DNA of 64,000 bases from positions 248,001 to 312,000 of the forward strand of contig JAWPHD010000228.1 of the NCBI GenBank assembly GCA_037043455.1, read 5' to 3'. The DNA is from Cyrtodaria siliqua (Eukaryota > Mollusca > Bivalvia > Adapedonta > Hiatellidae). Shown here piece by piece: positions 47,093-57,509 of the stretch. Numbering within the stretch: the stretch's first letter is position 1; every line of letters begins with the position of its first letter. The position numbers and the translations under genes are program-made. The notes beneath the pieces were generated by a model, which was not told where the DNA came from, did not search any database, and saw only the letters and a list, made by a program, of their open reading frames with translations.

Positions 47093-47686
47093 TTGTTGAT
47101 AAGTGTTTCCTTGATTAAAATTGGTCAGTTTGAATTTACACATTTTTTGGACGATTTAAATATGCATTTCTGCTTTCGTACTGACATGAGAGGTCACACG
47201 GATTTGTCGCATTGAACTGAAGAAGAAAGATCACTTTCAATATTAAGTTTCTAACATTTGATTTCCTTTTCATATTCTTATTTTTCTATGAATTATTGCA
47301 CATGTATAATCTTTTTCTGCCTTTAGTTCATTAATAACAAGTCAGTCTATATGTCATCAGAACACTTTACAGTAAAATTAAAAGAGAACGAACGTTTATT
47401 CGTAAATGCAAGCTGCTAAATAACACTGTGAATGCACGCCTATTTTTGGATGGTTTATTTTGTGGGACCCAGTATGGTTTTTGATGTGCTTTGCGGCGCG
47501 ATCCTAAAAAACAAAATGTACATAAAATAGCATAGTAAATCAACCTTTTTTTAAGGATGGCCTTGTCTGTGTACAATTGACCAAGCATTTTATGGCGTTT
47601 TATCTTGACTTTTAACCGAATGTCATGTGGACTTGAAAATGTTTTCGCGTAGACTGGCAGACCGCCCCATTATTCCTGGGTAAAAT
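47093..47686. other. Unique AT-rich sequence, nothing recognised
   Basis: No repeat or coding signature supported. Confidence 0.4.
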
Positions 47687-47771
47687 TAGTACTGTATACC
47701 TCCTGCCATTTAGAACCAGTACTGTATACCTCCTGCCATTTAGAACCAGTACTGTATACCTCCTGCCATTT
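47687..47771 (+). repeat. 30-bp tandem repeat, 2.7 copies
   Basis: ACTGTATACCTCCTGCCATT starts at 47691, 47721 and 47751 with no mismatches in the first two full units, indicating a recent duplication. Confidence 0.9.
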
Positions 47772-48756
47772 GTAAGAAATATTGTTATGCAATAAAATCT
47801 CCACTTTAAAGCTGTAGCATGCTCAGTAGTAAATCAAGAATATTAATTTAATATGAGGAAACTGGACTATATAAATATTTTTATTCTTTAAGAATACAAC
47901 CACTGCAATCTCACAAACACAGTGTCACATGCAGCGGAGTAGGACTCGTGACACGGTCACCGCATATGGTAATGTGGCTCCATCACAAATGGAGTGTCTA
48001 CTATAGAATTTGCAGCAACTCTGCAGTTTAGAAGGTTCTAGGCCCATTCTCCATATTTTATCTTGATGTAAATGGAGGATGAGCCTGGCATGTTCATTCC
48101 TGTTAGGCATCATAACCTTAAAGGTTTTAACGTGTTGGTGCGCCTTAAAACCCAATTCAATTAATATTAGTGTTTCAAATACTGGACTAGATTAGTAGTT
48201 CTCAAAAAAATATTTTAAACCATGATTTTCATATAAATTCCAAAAGTGTAGACGACACATACCACTGCATGTACATGTTTAAAAATCAAGATTGCCGTTT
48301 GTCCCTTTATGATACATGCTGTTTCAGAAAAATAATATAGTAACACATGTAGCTTATATTAACATTAATAATGGATACAAATAAAATCATGTTCAGTGGA
48401 TTATTTGTTTGTAGTTATTTTTAATTACTAGTATATAGTGTATATGTTTATTATTGTGAAAATGAGTTGTAATGGCATGTTCAGTCAGTATCGAATTATC
48501 CAACCTGTTGCCCAGGATCCCGTGATATTGACATGTCTGTTTATGGGGGATGGGGGCCGTATAGGTTACACTTTGTTGTGTCGTTCAATATTTTCACACT
48601 TGCATTTCATAAAAGCTTGTTTCTCAGACACTGCATTGCACAATTCATTGAACTTTAACATGTTTTCTGGAACTCAGTATGACTTAGTTGTGCCCCCACT
48701 AATTGTTTTGTGAATGAGTTGACAGAATGAATTAAAACTTCTTACATCTTTAGTCT
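47772..48756. other. Mostly unique sequence with one orphan MITE end
   Basis: 48281-48308 reads AATCAAGATTGCCGTTTGTCCCTTT, the right-end type of the MITE at 46218-46531, without a matching left end nearby. The remainder is AT-rich and unassigned; small frames at 47925-48155 (-) and 48438-48713 (+) have no recognisable similarity. Confidence 0.45.
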
Positions 48757-48769
48757 TCAAATTAACCCT

Positions 48770-48986
48770 TGGCTTCCCTTAGCCTCGTCCGTCGGATGGG
48801 GACGTAAACCGGGCGGTCCCGTGTATCGGTCTATCCTCCGAGCATGTAAAGAACCGTAGGAATCTATTCATTAATAAGAGTAGGGCAGGTTCCCGGATTT
48901 CTATGTATCCTTCCCCTCTCTCTGGGGCGGCTCTAAATAACCTATACTGTGTTGATGAGCCGTTAAACAACATTCAATTCAATTCA
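48770..48986 (+). mobile_element. SINE or 5'-truncated LINE insertion with (ATTCA)n tail
   Basis: About 217 bp beginning near TTGGCTTCCCTTAGCC, with CGTCGGATGGGGACGTAAAC in the middle and ending GCCGTTAAACAACATTCAAT plus ATTCA repeats. TTCAAATTAACCC flanks both sides (48757-48769 and about 48984-48996; overlap with the tail makes the exact length uncertain). A short target duplication and a simple-sequence tail indicate non-LTR retrotransposition. A partial second copy lies at 46984-47092. Confidence 0.7.
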
Positions 48987-48996
48987 AATTAACCCA

Positions 48997-49499
48997 CTAG
49001 CCCAAAGCCCGAGGCTAGTAAACTGTCATTCAGACAAGTGAAAATTCGGAAATTTATGTAGTCGGGCTAAATAAAATTTCTCGTCTTCAGTGAGTATATA
49101 AGAATTTAGGCTAATGACTGAAAATTTAAATCGAAGACTGCATCTATACATGTATGTGTACATAGGCATTGCATTCAAGATACATGTTATATAGAAATTA
49201 AAACAGTAAATGGTATTCATCATGTAGTGATAGTTCTACGGGTTATTATAAATATCTTGCGAAAGATACCCTTCCTTTGCCACTTCACGGGACTTATTTT
49301 ACGTAAAGAAGTGTAGTCTATCCTCCGTTAAGAACCATAAAAAACATTTGAATGTAAAATGGTACGCGTGATTTGACCCTGCTCTCTTGTGCGTCTCTAA
49401 ATAACATAATGATGTTATCAGATCAGGACGGTGTCTTACTTCTAGTCGTGAGCTTTATAGTGCTGTAACATTGGAACTCCATACCTTAGAAAATTACAT
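48997..49499. other. Unique AT-rich sequence, nothing recognised
   Basis: No supported feature. Confidence 0.4.
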
Positions 49500-49767
49500 G
49501 AAGCCCCATCCAGTCACATTATACCAAAACTGGGCTGACCAGTCCTAGAAATTCTCTCTCTCACCGCTGCGGGTTCGAATCCTACTGGGAACTCGACTTA
49601 TAAGTGAGGAAGTGTCGATTCTTACTGATGGCGGGAGGTGTACAGTACTGGTTCTACCCAGGAAAAGTGGGTGGTCTGCCTCCATCACAAAAAAAATGAC
49701 CGTCATAAATAACCTTACGTGTTGAAAATGACGTAAAACACCATACAAACAAAAAAAAACAACTGGA
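49500..49767 (+). mobile_element. tRNA-derived SINE
   Basis: A perfect polymerase III B box (GGTTCGAATCC, 49572-49582) is preceded by a weak tRNA-like region, followed by a body with GAGGAAGTGTCGATTCTTAC and GGCGGGAGGTGTACAGTACT, and a tail AAAATGACGTAAAACACC, CATACAAAC, AAAAAAAAAC. The B box and A-rich tail are in the same orientation. The A box is poor, so the left boundary is approximate. Confidence 0.7.
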
Positions 49768-49853
49768 AATTCTCTTTATATGCAGAGCATTTGAAGCAAA
49801 GGAGCTACTATCATTTTTATAAAGTATTCAGTATTACCAGGCCTTGATTGAAC

Positions 49854-49957
49854 GCACGACATCTGGTGTGCACACCTGTTGCTGCTGTCAATCTAGAATC
49901 GACAAGCACGACATCTGGTGTGCACACCTGTTGCTGCTGTCAATCTAGAATCGACAG
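49854..49957 (+). repeat. 52-bp tandem duplication
   Basis: GCACGACATCTGGTGTGCAC begins at 49854 and again at 49906, and the two 52-bp copies appear identical. Recent duplication. Confidence 0.9.
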
Positions 49958-50062
49958 ACTTTTAGCTTGTCTTTTAAAAAAGGATTCACATTTAAAAGGC
50001 ACTGCAGTGAATCGAATCAAACCCCAAATTTAAAATATTTTTCCTAGTCCACTATTGTGCAC

Positions 50063-50178
50063 ATCTTGTGGATTTCTTACTATAAACATTTGAATTAAAT
50101 GCACCATAATTGGTGATCCATCTTGTGGATTTCTTACTATAAACATTTGAATTAAATGCACCATAATTGGTGATCCAT
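50063..50178 (+). repeat. 57-bp tandem duplication
   Basis: ATCTTGTGGATTTCTTACTA begins at 50063 and 50120; identical copies. Confidence 0.9.
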
Positions 50179-50426
50179 CATAGCTGAGTGGACAGCATTG
50201 TGGATCAAGTATCTATGGACAAGATCACATTTTGAAAGGCATTTCAACCTTTCACACAGACATCGGACTTGGACATTTTTCATTGCTTCTTGAACTTAGA
50301 GCTAAATGTCAATGTTCTCTGACTTAGACACTGGTTTTAACACTTCTCAGACCAACTTTTTTGCTAGCCTTTTCAATGCACTTAAATGGACTTGACATTT
50401 TTCTGACTGATTTTTTCAACACTTCT

Positions 50427-50872
50427 CGGACTTAGACTTTTTTTTAGAAGTTTTCGATGAAAGTTTGCGGACTTAAACATTTTTTTATGAAAATTAAGCG
50501 AAAAAAACTAAATATCAGAAAAAGGTGGCCTTTCGGCCTTTCAACATTTCACTCTTCTCGGACTTAACAATTTTCCAATGTTTCTCGGACTTAGAAGTTT
50601 TCGATGAAAGTTTGCAGACTTAGGATATTTTTTATAAAAATTAAGCGAAAAAAACTAAATATCAGAAAAAGGTGGCCTTTCAACATTTCACTCTTCTCGG
50701 ACTTAGAAAATTTTCGATGTTTCTCGGACTTAAAAGTTTGCGATGAAAGTTTGCAGACTTAGAATATTTTTTATAAAAATTAAGCGAAAAAAACTAAATA
50801 TCAGAAAAAGGTGGCCTTTCGGCCTTTCAACATTTCACTTTTCTCAAACTTAGAAAATTTTCGATGTTTCTG
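50427..50872 (+). repeat. ~140-bp tandem repeat, three units
   Basis: AAATTAAGCGAAAAAAACTA starts at about 50491, 50638 and 50777, each followed by ATCAGAAAAAGGTGGCCTTTC. TTTCTCGGACTTAGA words extend the pattern upstream to about 50340 in degraded form. Confidence 0.85.
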
Positions 50873-50877
50873 ATGTA

Positions 50878-52505
50878 ATTGACTTACATGTAGATCTATA
50901 ATTGGCTGTTATGTTAACTACATTACATGTAAATATATAATTGGCTGTTATGTTAACTGCATTACATGTAAATATGTAATTGGCTGTTAGGTTAACTACA
51001 TTACATGTAAATCTATAATTGGCCGTTATGTTAACTACATTACATGTAAATATGTAATTGGCTGTTATGTTAACTACATTACATGTAAATATGTAATTGG
51101 CTGTTATGTTAACTACATTACATGTAAATATGTAATTGGCCGTTATGTTTACTACATTACATGTAAATATGTAATTGGCCGTTATGTTAACTACATTACA
51201 TGTAAATATATAATTGGCCGTTATGTTTACTACATTACATGTAAATATATAATTGGCCGTTATGTTTTCTACATTACATGTAAATATATAATTGGCCGTT
51301 ATGTTAACTACATTACATGTAAATATATAATTGGCCGTTATGTTAACTACATTACATGTAAATATGTAATTGGCCGTTATGTTTACTACATTACATGTAA
51401 ATATATAATTGGCCGTTATGTTTACTACATTACATGTAAATATATAATTGGCCGTTATGTTAACTGTAAATATATAATTGGCCGTTATGTTTACTACATT
51501 ACATGTAAATATATAATTGGCCGTTATGTTTACTACATTACATGTAAATATATAATTGGCCGTTATGTTAACTACATTACATGTAAATATATAATTGGCC
51601 GTTATGTTAACTACATTACATGTAAATATATAATTGGCCGTTATGTTTACTACATTACATGTAAATATATAATTGGGCGTTATGTTAACTACATTACATG
51701 TAAATATACATTACATGTAAATATATAATTGGCCGTTATGTTTTCTACATTACATGTAAATATATAATTGGCCGTTATGTTAACTACATTACATGTAAAT
51801 ATATAATTGGCCGTTATGTTTACTACATTACATGTAAATATATAATTGGCCGTTATGTTAACTACATTACATGTAAATATGTAATTGGCCGTTATGTTTA
51901 CTACATTACATGTAAATATATAATTAAATATATAATTGGCCGTTATGTTTACTACATTACATGGCCGTTATGTTGACTACATTACATGTAAATATATAAT
52001 TGGCCGTTATGTTAACTACATTACATGTAAATATATAATTGGCCGTTATGTTTACTACATTACATGTAAATATATAATTGGCCGTTATGTTTACTACATT
52101 ACATGTAAATATATAATTGGGCGTTATGTTAACTACATTACATGTAAATATATAATTGGCCGTTATGATTACATTACATGTAAATATATAATTGGCCGTT
52201 ATGTTTACTACATTACATGTAAATATATAATTGGCCGTTATGTTTACTACATTACATGTAAATATATAATTGGCCGTTATGTTAACTACATTACATGTAA
52301 ATATATAATTGGCCGTTATGTTAACTACATTACATGTAAATATATAATTGGGCGTTATGTAAACTACATTACATGTAAATATGTAATTGGCTGTTATGTT
52401 AACTACATTACATGTAAATCTATAATTGGGCATTATGTTAACTACATTACATGTAAATATGTAATTGGCTGTTATGTTAACTACATTACATGTACATATA
52501 TAATT
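50878..52505 (+). repeat. 39-bp AT-rich satellite, ~40 units
   Basis: The unit is ACATTACATGTAAATATATA plus ATTGGCCGTTATGTTAACT (39 bp). Sub-variants (GTTAAC/GTTTAC/GTTTTC; GGCCG/GGCTG/GGGCG; ATATATAAT/ATATGTAAT) occur in blocks. Each unit contains the palindromes TTACATGTAA and GTTAAC. As 39 is 3x13, frames of 158-220 codons stay open on both strands; not coding. Confidence 0.95.
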
Positions 52506-52660
52506 ACATTTTCACTCTCAATACTCATTAGAAACAAAAACTTATTTTCTTGGGACAAACTTGTGATGTTTATACATAAACTTGACACCTCTGATTGAAG
52601 TATAACACGTTCTTTGCCATATAGAGGACAGGATAGCATGACTTGACTCTCATCTTCTCA

Positions 52661-53206
52661 TTAAAGTGGTTGATGCACTATTTTCAAGCAATGTTTACTT
52701 CAAAAGGCTCTAAAAAACTTGAAAAAGATGAAAGAATTCTCAAAATTGCATGAAAAATAAAGGAGGAAAAAGAGGAATGGCCTATTGAAAATTTGCAAAG
52801 AAACACAAATGGAGGCGGCCATCTTTGAAGGATGACGTCATCGCACCTTTTTACCATATGTGGCATACTGATTAAATGACTGTCTTTTAAAGCAAAGAAA
52901 ATCACCGGAAATGAAAAATAAGCATACAATTTATACATTTTACATCTGTATATTTATTTTTAATCAAATTGCAGTGATTTTCTTTGCTTTATAATATATT
53001 TTGTTAACATGCCATATATAGTTAAAAGATGGCTTCCTCCATTTATGTTCTTTTTCAATAGGGCATATCTCATTTAAATAGCATTTTGATATTTTTTTCA
53101 GCTATTTTTAATGTAGTCAGAACCCTTTTAAATAAATATTGTTTGAAAACGGTATTTATACATCTGTTCTCAAATGTGGCTGTTGTTAGCGGCATAGCTA
53201 CTTTAA
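52661..53206. mobile_element. TTAA-flanked foldback element, diverged relative of 35545-36357
   Basis: TTAA at 52661-52664 and 53203-53206. The left arm has GATGAAAGAATTCTCAAAAT, GCCTATTGAAAA, GGAGGCGGCCATCTTTGA, ATGACGTCATCG, ACCATATGTGGCAT and AAAGCAAAGAAAATCAC; the right arm carries their degraded complements. The order AAAGAATTNTCAAAAT, GGCGGCCAT, TGACGTCA, CCATATNTGG, AAAATCACTG is shared with 35545-36357 although the outer ends differ. Non-autonomous. Confidence 0.7.
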
Positions 53207-53211
53207 AGTTT

Positions 53212-54470
53212 GTATGTATTAAACAAATTGGAAGGGGGCGGGGGGAAAGAATCAGCTAGCCAATTCTTTCCCCACAACCATGCATCTTCAAAACTATTGT
53301 TTAGTTTTATATTCCTTAATCTCTTACATGGGGGAGAGGGAACAGTCTAACATATAGCATGTTTAATAATTATGTATGTGTTAAAAAAAAGTTGGGAGCG
53401 GGAGAAAGAATCAGCTATCCAATTATTTCCACCCGCACCCCTCTCTTCTCCCCCTGCTTCTTTCAACATGATTGTTTTATATATCTCCTCCCACAGTTTG
53501 CAGTCGATAGTTTTAAAACTTTACAGGATGCCTACCTATGATGTCAAGCTGTACATATCAATTCGCTTCAAAAACCGCAGTTACGGCATTAAAAAAAAGT
53601 GTCATTTTTTATCTTTTAGTTGATTGTTTTCAGTGGGGGCATCCGTGTCCCATTTCCTTTATACTTCTTTGGTAGAAAACTAACAGTCTAACATATAGCA
53701 AATGTATTTCTTTAATTCTTTTTTTTATGTGTGTGTTTAAATACAGTTGGGAGAGGGGGAAGAAAGAATTATCTGGCCAATTCTTCCCCCTTCCCCTTTC
53801 ACCCTACCCGCTGCTCCCTTCAACAATATTGTTTTACAGTCTTATATTCCTCGATCCCTTCTATAGGGGAAGAAGGAACATTCTAGCATATAGCAAATGT
53901 ATTTATCTTTAATGTTTATATGTGTGTTTAAACATATTGGAAGGTGTCGGGGAAGAAGAATCGGCTAGTCAATTCTTTCCCCGCAACCATGGAGCTTTAA
54001 ACATATATTTTAGTTGTATATTTTTCAATCTATTACATAGCGGAGAGGGAACAATCTAACATATAGCAAATGTATTTATGTTTAATGATTATACATGTGT
54101 TAACAATGTTGGGAGTGGGGAATGATCAGTTAACCAATTCTTTCCCTCACTCCACTCCCATCACTACATCCCTTCGACAATACTTCTTTACAGTCTATAT
54201 TCCTCAATCTCTTCCGTATGGGAGAGGAAACAGTCAAACATATATCAAACATATTTCTTTACAACGTTTATGTAAGTGTTAAAAAAAAGGTTAGGAAGGG
54301 GGAAAAGAATCAGTTAACTAATTCTTTATTCCCCCCACCCCACCCCACCCCACTTTCCCACCCACACGTTCATTCTCTATATTCCTCAGACTTGTCCATA
54401 GAGATAGAGGAAACCAGTATACCTTTTTTTCAATCTATTTTATTATGTGTTAAAACAATGCAAGTGTAAT
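53212..54470 (+). repeat. ~170-bp tandem repeat carrying a conserved hairpin
   Basis: Six to seven diverged units of 157-193 bp. Each has a G-rich stretch, the hairpin GGGAAAGAATCAGCTAGCCA followed by ATTCTTTCCCC, a C/T-rich stretch, then AACAGTCTAACATATAGCAA and TGTTTAATNATTATGTNTGTGTTAAA. Hairpins sit at about 53244, 53401, 53756, 53950, 54116 and 54299; a further relative is at 54665-54697. Stem halves often change together. Small frames across it are not coding. Confidence 0.8.
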
Positions 54471-55074
54471 ACGTATAAAAAAAAAAAAGATCTTCTACAC
54501 ATAACATTCTGAGCAGATTTCAGAAAGATAATATTGTTTTTCTTTTAAAAAATGTAGCGTGGGGTTGGTGGGATTGTGTTGGGGTGGACATCATCTAGCC
54601 ATTCTTTCAACTAGGGGTTGGGGCGGTGGGTGGGTGCAATAATTGGCTAGAAAGTTTCTTCACCGGGGAAAGAATTGTTCAGCTGATGTTTTCCCCGTGG
54701 ATAGAATATCACATAGCCAATTCCTTCTGAGAGGAAACTTTCAGAGAGGATCAAATTGACTGCTACATCGACAGTAAATGACAAATTCCACGAATGAATG
54801 GTGTTTTACGGCACGTCGACGCATAAATAGGTCATAATGTGCGCAAAATCTGATGAATATGAAACAAATGAAATAGTAAGTTATTAAAAGTTAATGTAAA
54901 ATATAGTGTTAAAACTATTTACAAATAAGGGATGATACGGTAAAAGTATTAACTAGGTATATGTAGATCAACAAATGGCCGTCAACATGTAAATGAAGGT
55001 ATAAACATATGACAATGAATTATACAGTCTGATTTCTTTTGAGAAATCTAAAACCAGACTGAAATCAATTATAT
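54471..55074. other. AT-rich sequence with G-rich patch and isolated hairpin
   Basis: 54548-54660 is G/T-rich (GGGGTTGGTGGGATTGTG). 54665-54697 is the isolated hairpin GGGGAAAGAAT..ATGTTTTCCCC related to the preceding array. Nothing else recognised. Confidence 0.45.
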
Positions 55075-55140
55075 CAATCAATTATATCAATCAATTATAT
55101 CAATCAATTATATCAATCAATTATATCAATCAATTATATC
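55075..55140 (+). repeat. 13-bp tandem repeat, ~5 copies
   Basis: Perfect iteration of CAATTATATCAAT. Confidence 0.9.
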
Positions 55141-55158
55141 GAAAACTCGTTCATACTA

Positions 55159-55370
55159 TTAACCCTTAACCCTCTAACCACAACTATAATAGCTTTGCGA
55201 CCATTGTTAACACAGATCAGTAACTCGCAGGCTACTCGCAGGCTGATCAGGGTTTACAATGTCCAACTGCTGATCAGTCATTTCCCTAAAAAATCTCTTT
55301 GTCACATAAATGGCATGGTCTTAAATCAAAGAAAGAACTGTCCATTATATATATGTACGTTAAGGGTTAA
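55159..55370. mobile_element. piggyBac-type MITE with TTAA target duplication
   Basis: TTAA at 55159-55162 and 55367-55370. Ends are CCCTTAA on the left and TTAAGGG on the right, the CCC..GGG termini expected of piggyBac MITEs. The interior has GCTTTGCGACC and the CTCGCAGGCTGATCAGGG block, which I recall from a common venerid-clam MITE (not verified). 204 bp without duplications; no coding capacity. Confidence 0.8.
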
Positions 55371-56099
55371 CTTGGTAAGCGCATACTCCAGTAACTGTGT
55401 AACATAATATGCTAGTTCATTTAGAATTAATACGGGTCCAACCCTAAACAAATTGCAGCAGAAATGGTTTCAACATTTTCATAATCGCCAAAGTGCACTG
55501 AGTAATTGAAAGAAAGTTCTAAAAGCTCGGAGGTGGGGAAATGCCTATTTTGGAGGCCAAAAGTCGCAAATTCGAACAAAAATCGCTGAAAATTGGAATT
55601 TTTTAAAAACATATTGCCATTGCAATATTGAAGAGACGAAGCTTCTGAAATTTGTCTATTATATGTATGTATATGACAACTAAAAAGTTAAAACGAATAC
55701 AATTTACAAATCTTGATATTTTCGGGGGTCAGTTCAATCAAAAATACCTAAAAAGCATTGATTTTTTAAATAATTTTTGAAAATTTAATTTATAGTTAAT
55801 ATAAAACAAACTGTAAGTTGTTATAGTATTTTCATCAATTAAAATGCCCTGAGCTACAAACACAACCTATACATGTAAATATAATTCTCACTGCAGCAGT
55901 TGGGAGTTGAAGTAAGGCTTTTTTTGTCGAAGGTTCCCAACATTTTCAAGATATTTATCGTTCATTTCAAATAATTGTTTTAATGTATAAATCGTTGATA
56001 TTTTTACTAATTAAGAAAATTTTATTTACACTTAAATCAAAACAAAACAAACGTTATAGTATTTTCACCGATGTCCTGGCTTCTGTCCAAACAAACTTT
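55371..56099. other. Unique AT-rich sequence, nothing recognised
   Basis: No supported gene or repeat. The minus-strand frame at 55427-55612 is short and unrecognised. Confidence 0.4.
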
Positions 56100-56478
56100 G
56101 CTGGCTTCTTCTTGTTCTTATTCTTTAGTATTTTCTTTCCGGAGTTGCCGATGAGAAGATCGTTTAAGGGCCTGGCAATGCTCACATATCCTTTTTATGA
56201 AGCGGCGATAATACCCGTGATTCCCAAGACATCTTTAGGAATAGGTCACGTTCTGATAGATTCTACCTACTCTGGATCTGTCTCAATGCCATCTTCTGAT
56301 ACCACGTGACCCAGGTAGGTAACTAAAGAATTCGCACTTTGAAGCCTTTAAATTCAGTTTATGTTGCTGTAACCGTTGGAAAACAGCCTCTAACCGAGCC
56401 GAATGCTCCTCAAAGGTTGCGGAGAATATGATGATGTCATCAAGGTAGTAGTAGGGACCCTCTTGGGTGTCAAGACAA
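56100..56478 (-). pseudogene. Ty3/Gypsy-like reverse transcriptase fragment (degenerate)
   Basis: The minus strand at about 56470-56400 encodes the RT active-site motif YLDDIIIFS followed by an FEEH..RLEAVF segment and LNLKASKCEFF, the palm/thumb boundary region typical of Ty3/Gypsy pol. Past about 56325 the frame shifts (the glycine-histidine region that should follow is in another frame), then in-frame stops occur, and another frame change precedes an RRFIKR-like stretch near 56195. Only this part of RT remains; RNase H, integrase and LTRs were not found. It lies on the same strand as the Gag-like fragment at 60380-60590, so the two are probably parts of one retrotransposon split by the intervening element. 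Confidence 0.85.
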
Positions 56479-56631
56479 ACAAAACTTTGTTTAGAACAAA
56501 GCAAATTATTTATGAAGACAAAATAACTGGTGTACCTAACAAAGGCAACAACAGTTTTCGTTTAGATCAAAGTAGCGTAGTGTAATGAATTCCAAGATAA
56601 TCATCTGAGAGGTAAGGTATTCTATTGTGTG

Positions 56632-57068
56632 TCAAAACTGATGACAATAGATAATAGGATTCTATTGTGGGTTTGGTTCTTTTGATCACGTTATATGTCT
56701 CCGGTATGTCCAGAGTCTCTATTGTGCGCGTGCTGTGCTTGAACTATTATTAACAATGGATGAATAGAATGAAAATATTTTTTTGTTCTAAAGTTAGGGT
56801 ACCATTAAGTACTGTAGACAGCGTGTGTCTGGTCTCGTCTTTATACGTGTGTCAACACTGATGACAATAGATAAAAGGATTCTATTATGAGTACGGTTCT
56901 TTTGATCACTCAGTATGTCTCAGGTGTGTCTAGAGTTCCTATTCTTTATCTGTGCGTGCTGTGCCTAACTATTATTAACAAGTCAATAGAATGAAAAGAA
57001 TATTTTGTTCTGTAAAAAGTTAGGGTACCATTAAGTACCGAAGACAGCGTGTCTGGACTCGTCTTTAT
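56632..57068 (+). repeat. Two tandem copies of the element's terminal unit (~220 bp)
   Basis: GTGTCAA-CTGATGACAATAGATA starts at about 56626 and 56848. Both copies contain GGTTCTTTTGATCAC, GTCTCNGGTNTGTC, AACTATTATTAACAA and GGTACCATTAAGTACNG, and each ends with GTCTGGNCTCGTCTTTATA. The right terminus (60264-60367) carries a single shortened copy in complement. Confidence 0.85.
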
Positions 57069-57082
57069 AAATTAACCAATCA
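57061..57082 (+). promoter_or_regulatory. TATA-like and CCAAT motifs in the left inverted repeat
   Basis: TTTATAAATTA at 57064-57074 is followed by ACCAATCAGG at about 57075-57084, roughly 150 bp upstream of the ATG at 57223. The same CTCGTCTTTATA context ends each terminal unit. A plausible core promoter; location and motifs only, no functional evidence. Confidence 0.3.
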
Positions 57083-57222
57083 GGACGACGCGGTTAACCA
57101 CGCAACAAAACGAATACGATGAACGTTTCAGTCGAGTCCCATCATTCAGACAACATAGTTCAAATATGGTAAATATCAGAGCTCCATTGTAAGAGCCTCA
57201 ACTTAAATTTGGCATAACTCAA

Positions 57223-57315
57223 TGGATCCTAGAGATTTTAAAACACTATATAAAACACCTCTGTGGATAGCATTCAATCTCACGTTTATAAGACAATTAT
57301 GTTTGGTCAGGTGAT
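57223..57315 (+). pseudogene. N-terminal stub duplicated by the inverted repeat (MDPxDFxTLY protein)
   Basis: A 30-codon frame starting MDPRDFKTLYKTPLWIAFNL matches the start of the 109-aa protein encoded on the minus strand at 59861-60190 (MDPIDFITLYNTPLWIPLNL). The match ends where the inverted repeat ends, at about 57296, and the frame stops at 57315. The inverted repeat therefore includes a gene start, and the left end keeps only this stub. Confidence 0.75.
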
Positions 57316-57354
57316 TTAAAGCGACACAAACGTAGTAAACATTACATAACGCAG

Positions 57355-57475
57355 AGCGTCTATGCAACGACAGCATCAGCAGCAGCAGCAACATGAACAT
57401 CAGAATCTTGAGCAGCAACAGCAACAGCAGAATCTTGAGCAGCATCGGCATCATCATCATCAGCAATAACCGCAT
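57355..57475 (+). repeat. CAG/CAT-rich tract (would encode Gln/His-rich segment)
   Basis: Imperfect CAG, CAA, CAT and GAG codon runs; in the + frame it reads mostly Gln and His with NLEQ twice, up to a stop at about 57468. The opposite strand gives a Leu/Met-rich frame (57203-57508), which is an artefact. A similar CTG/GTA-type tract sits near the other end, at 59822-59903. Confidence 0.7.
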
Positions 57476-57509
57476 CAGCAGAAACATGTCAAGATATCTG
57501 AAAAACACT

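Noticed and set aside
49540..49600. tRNA gene (perfect B box)
   Set aside because: No acceptor-stem pairing or good A box, and a linked body plus A-rich tail follows; SINE. The same reasoning applies to 62937-63000.
51936..52598. 220-codon repetitive protein (13-residue repeats)
   Set aside because: Simple translation of the 39-bp AT-rich satellite; the opposite strand is equally open.
55159..55180. Telomeric-like TTAACCCTTAACCC
   Set aside because: Only two to three irregular units, mirrored by TTAAGGGTTAA at 55361; these are MITE termini.
57203..57508. Leu/Met-rich 101-codon minus-strand membrane-like protein
   Set aside because: Antisense of a CAG/CAT repeat; the plus strand reads Gln/His-rich, and the region belongs to the virus-like element.
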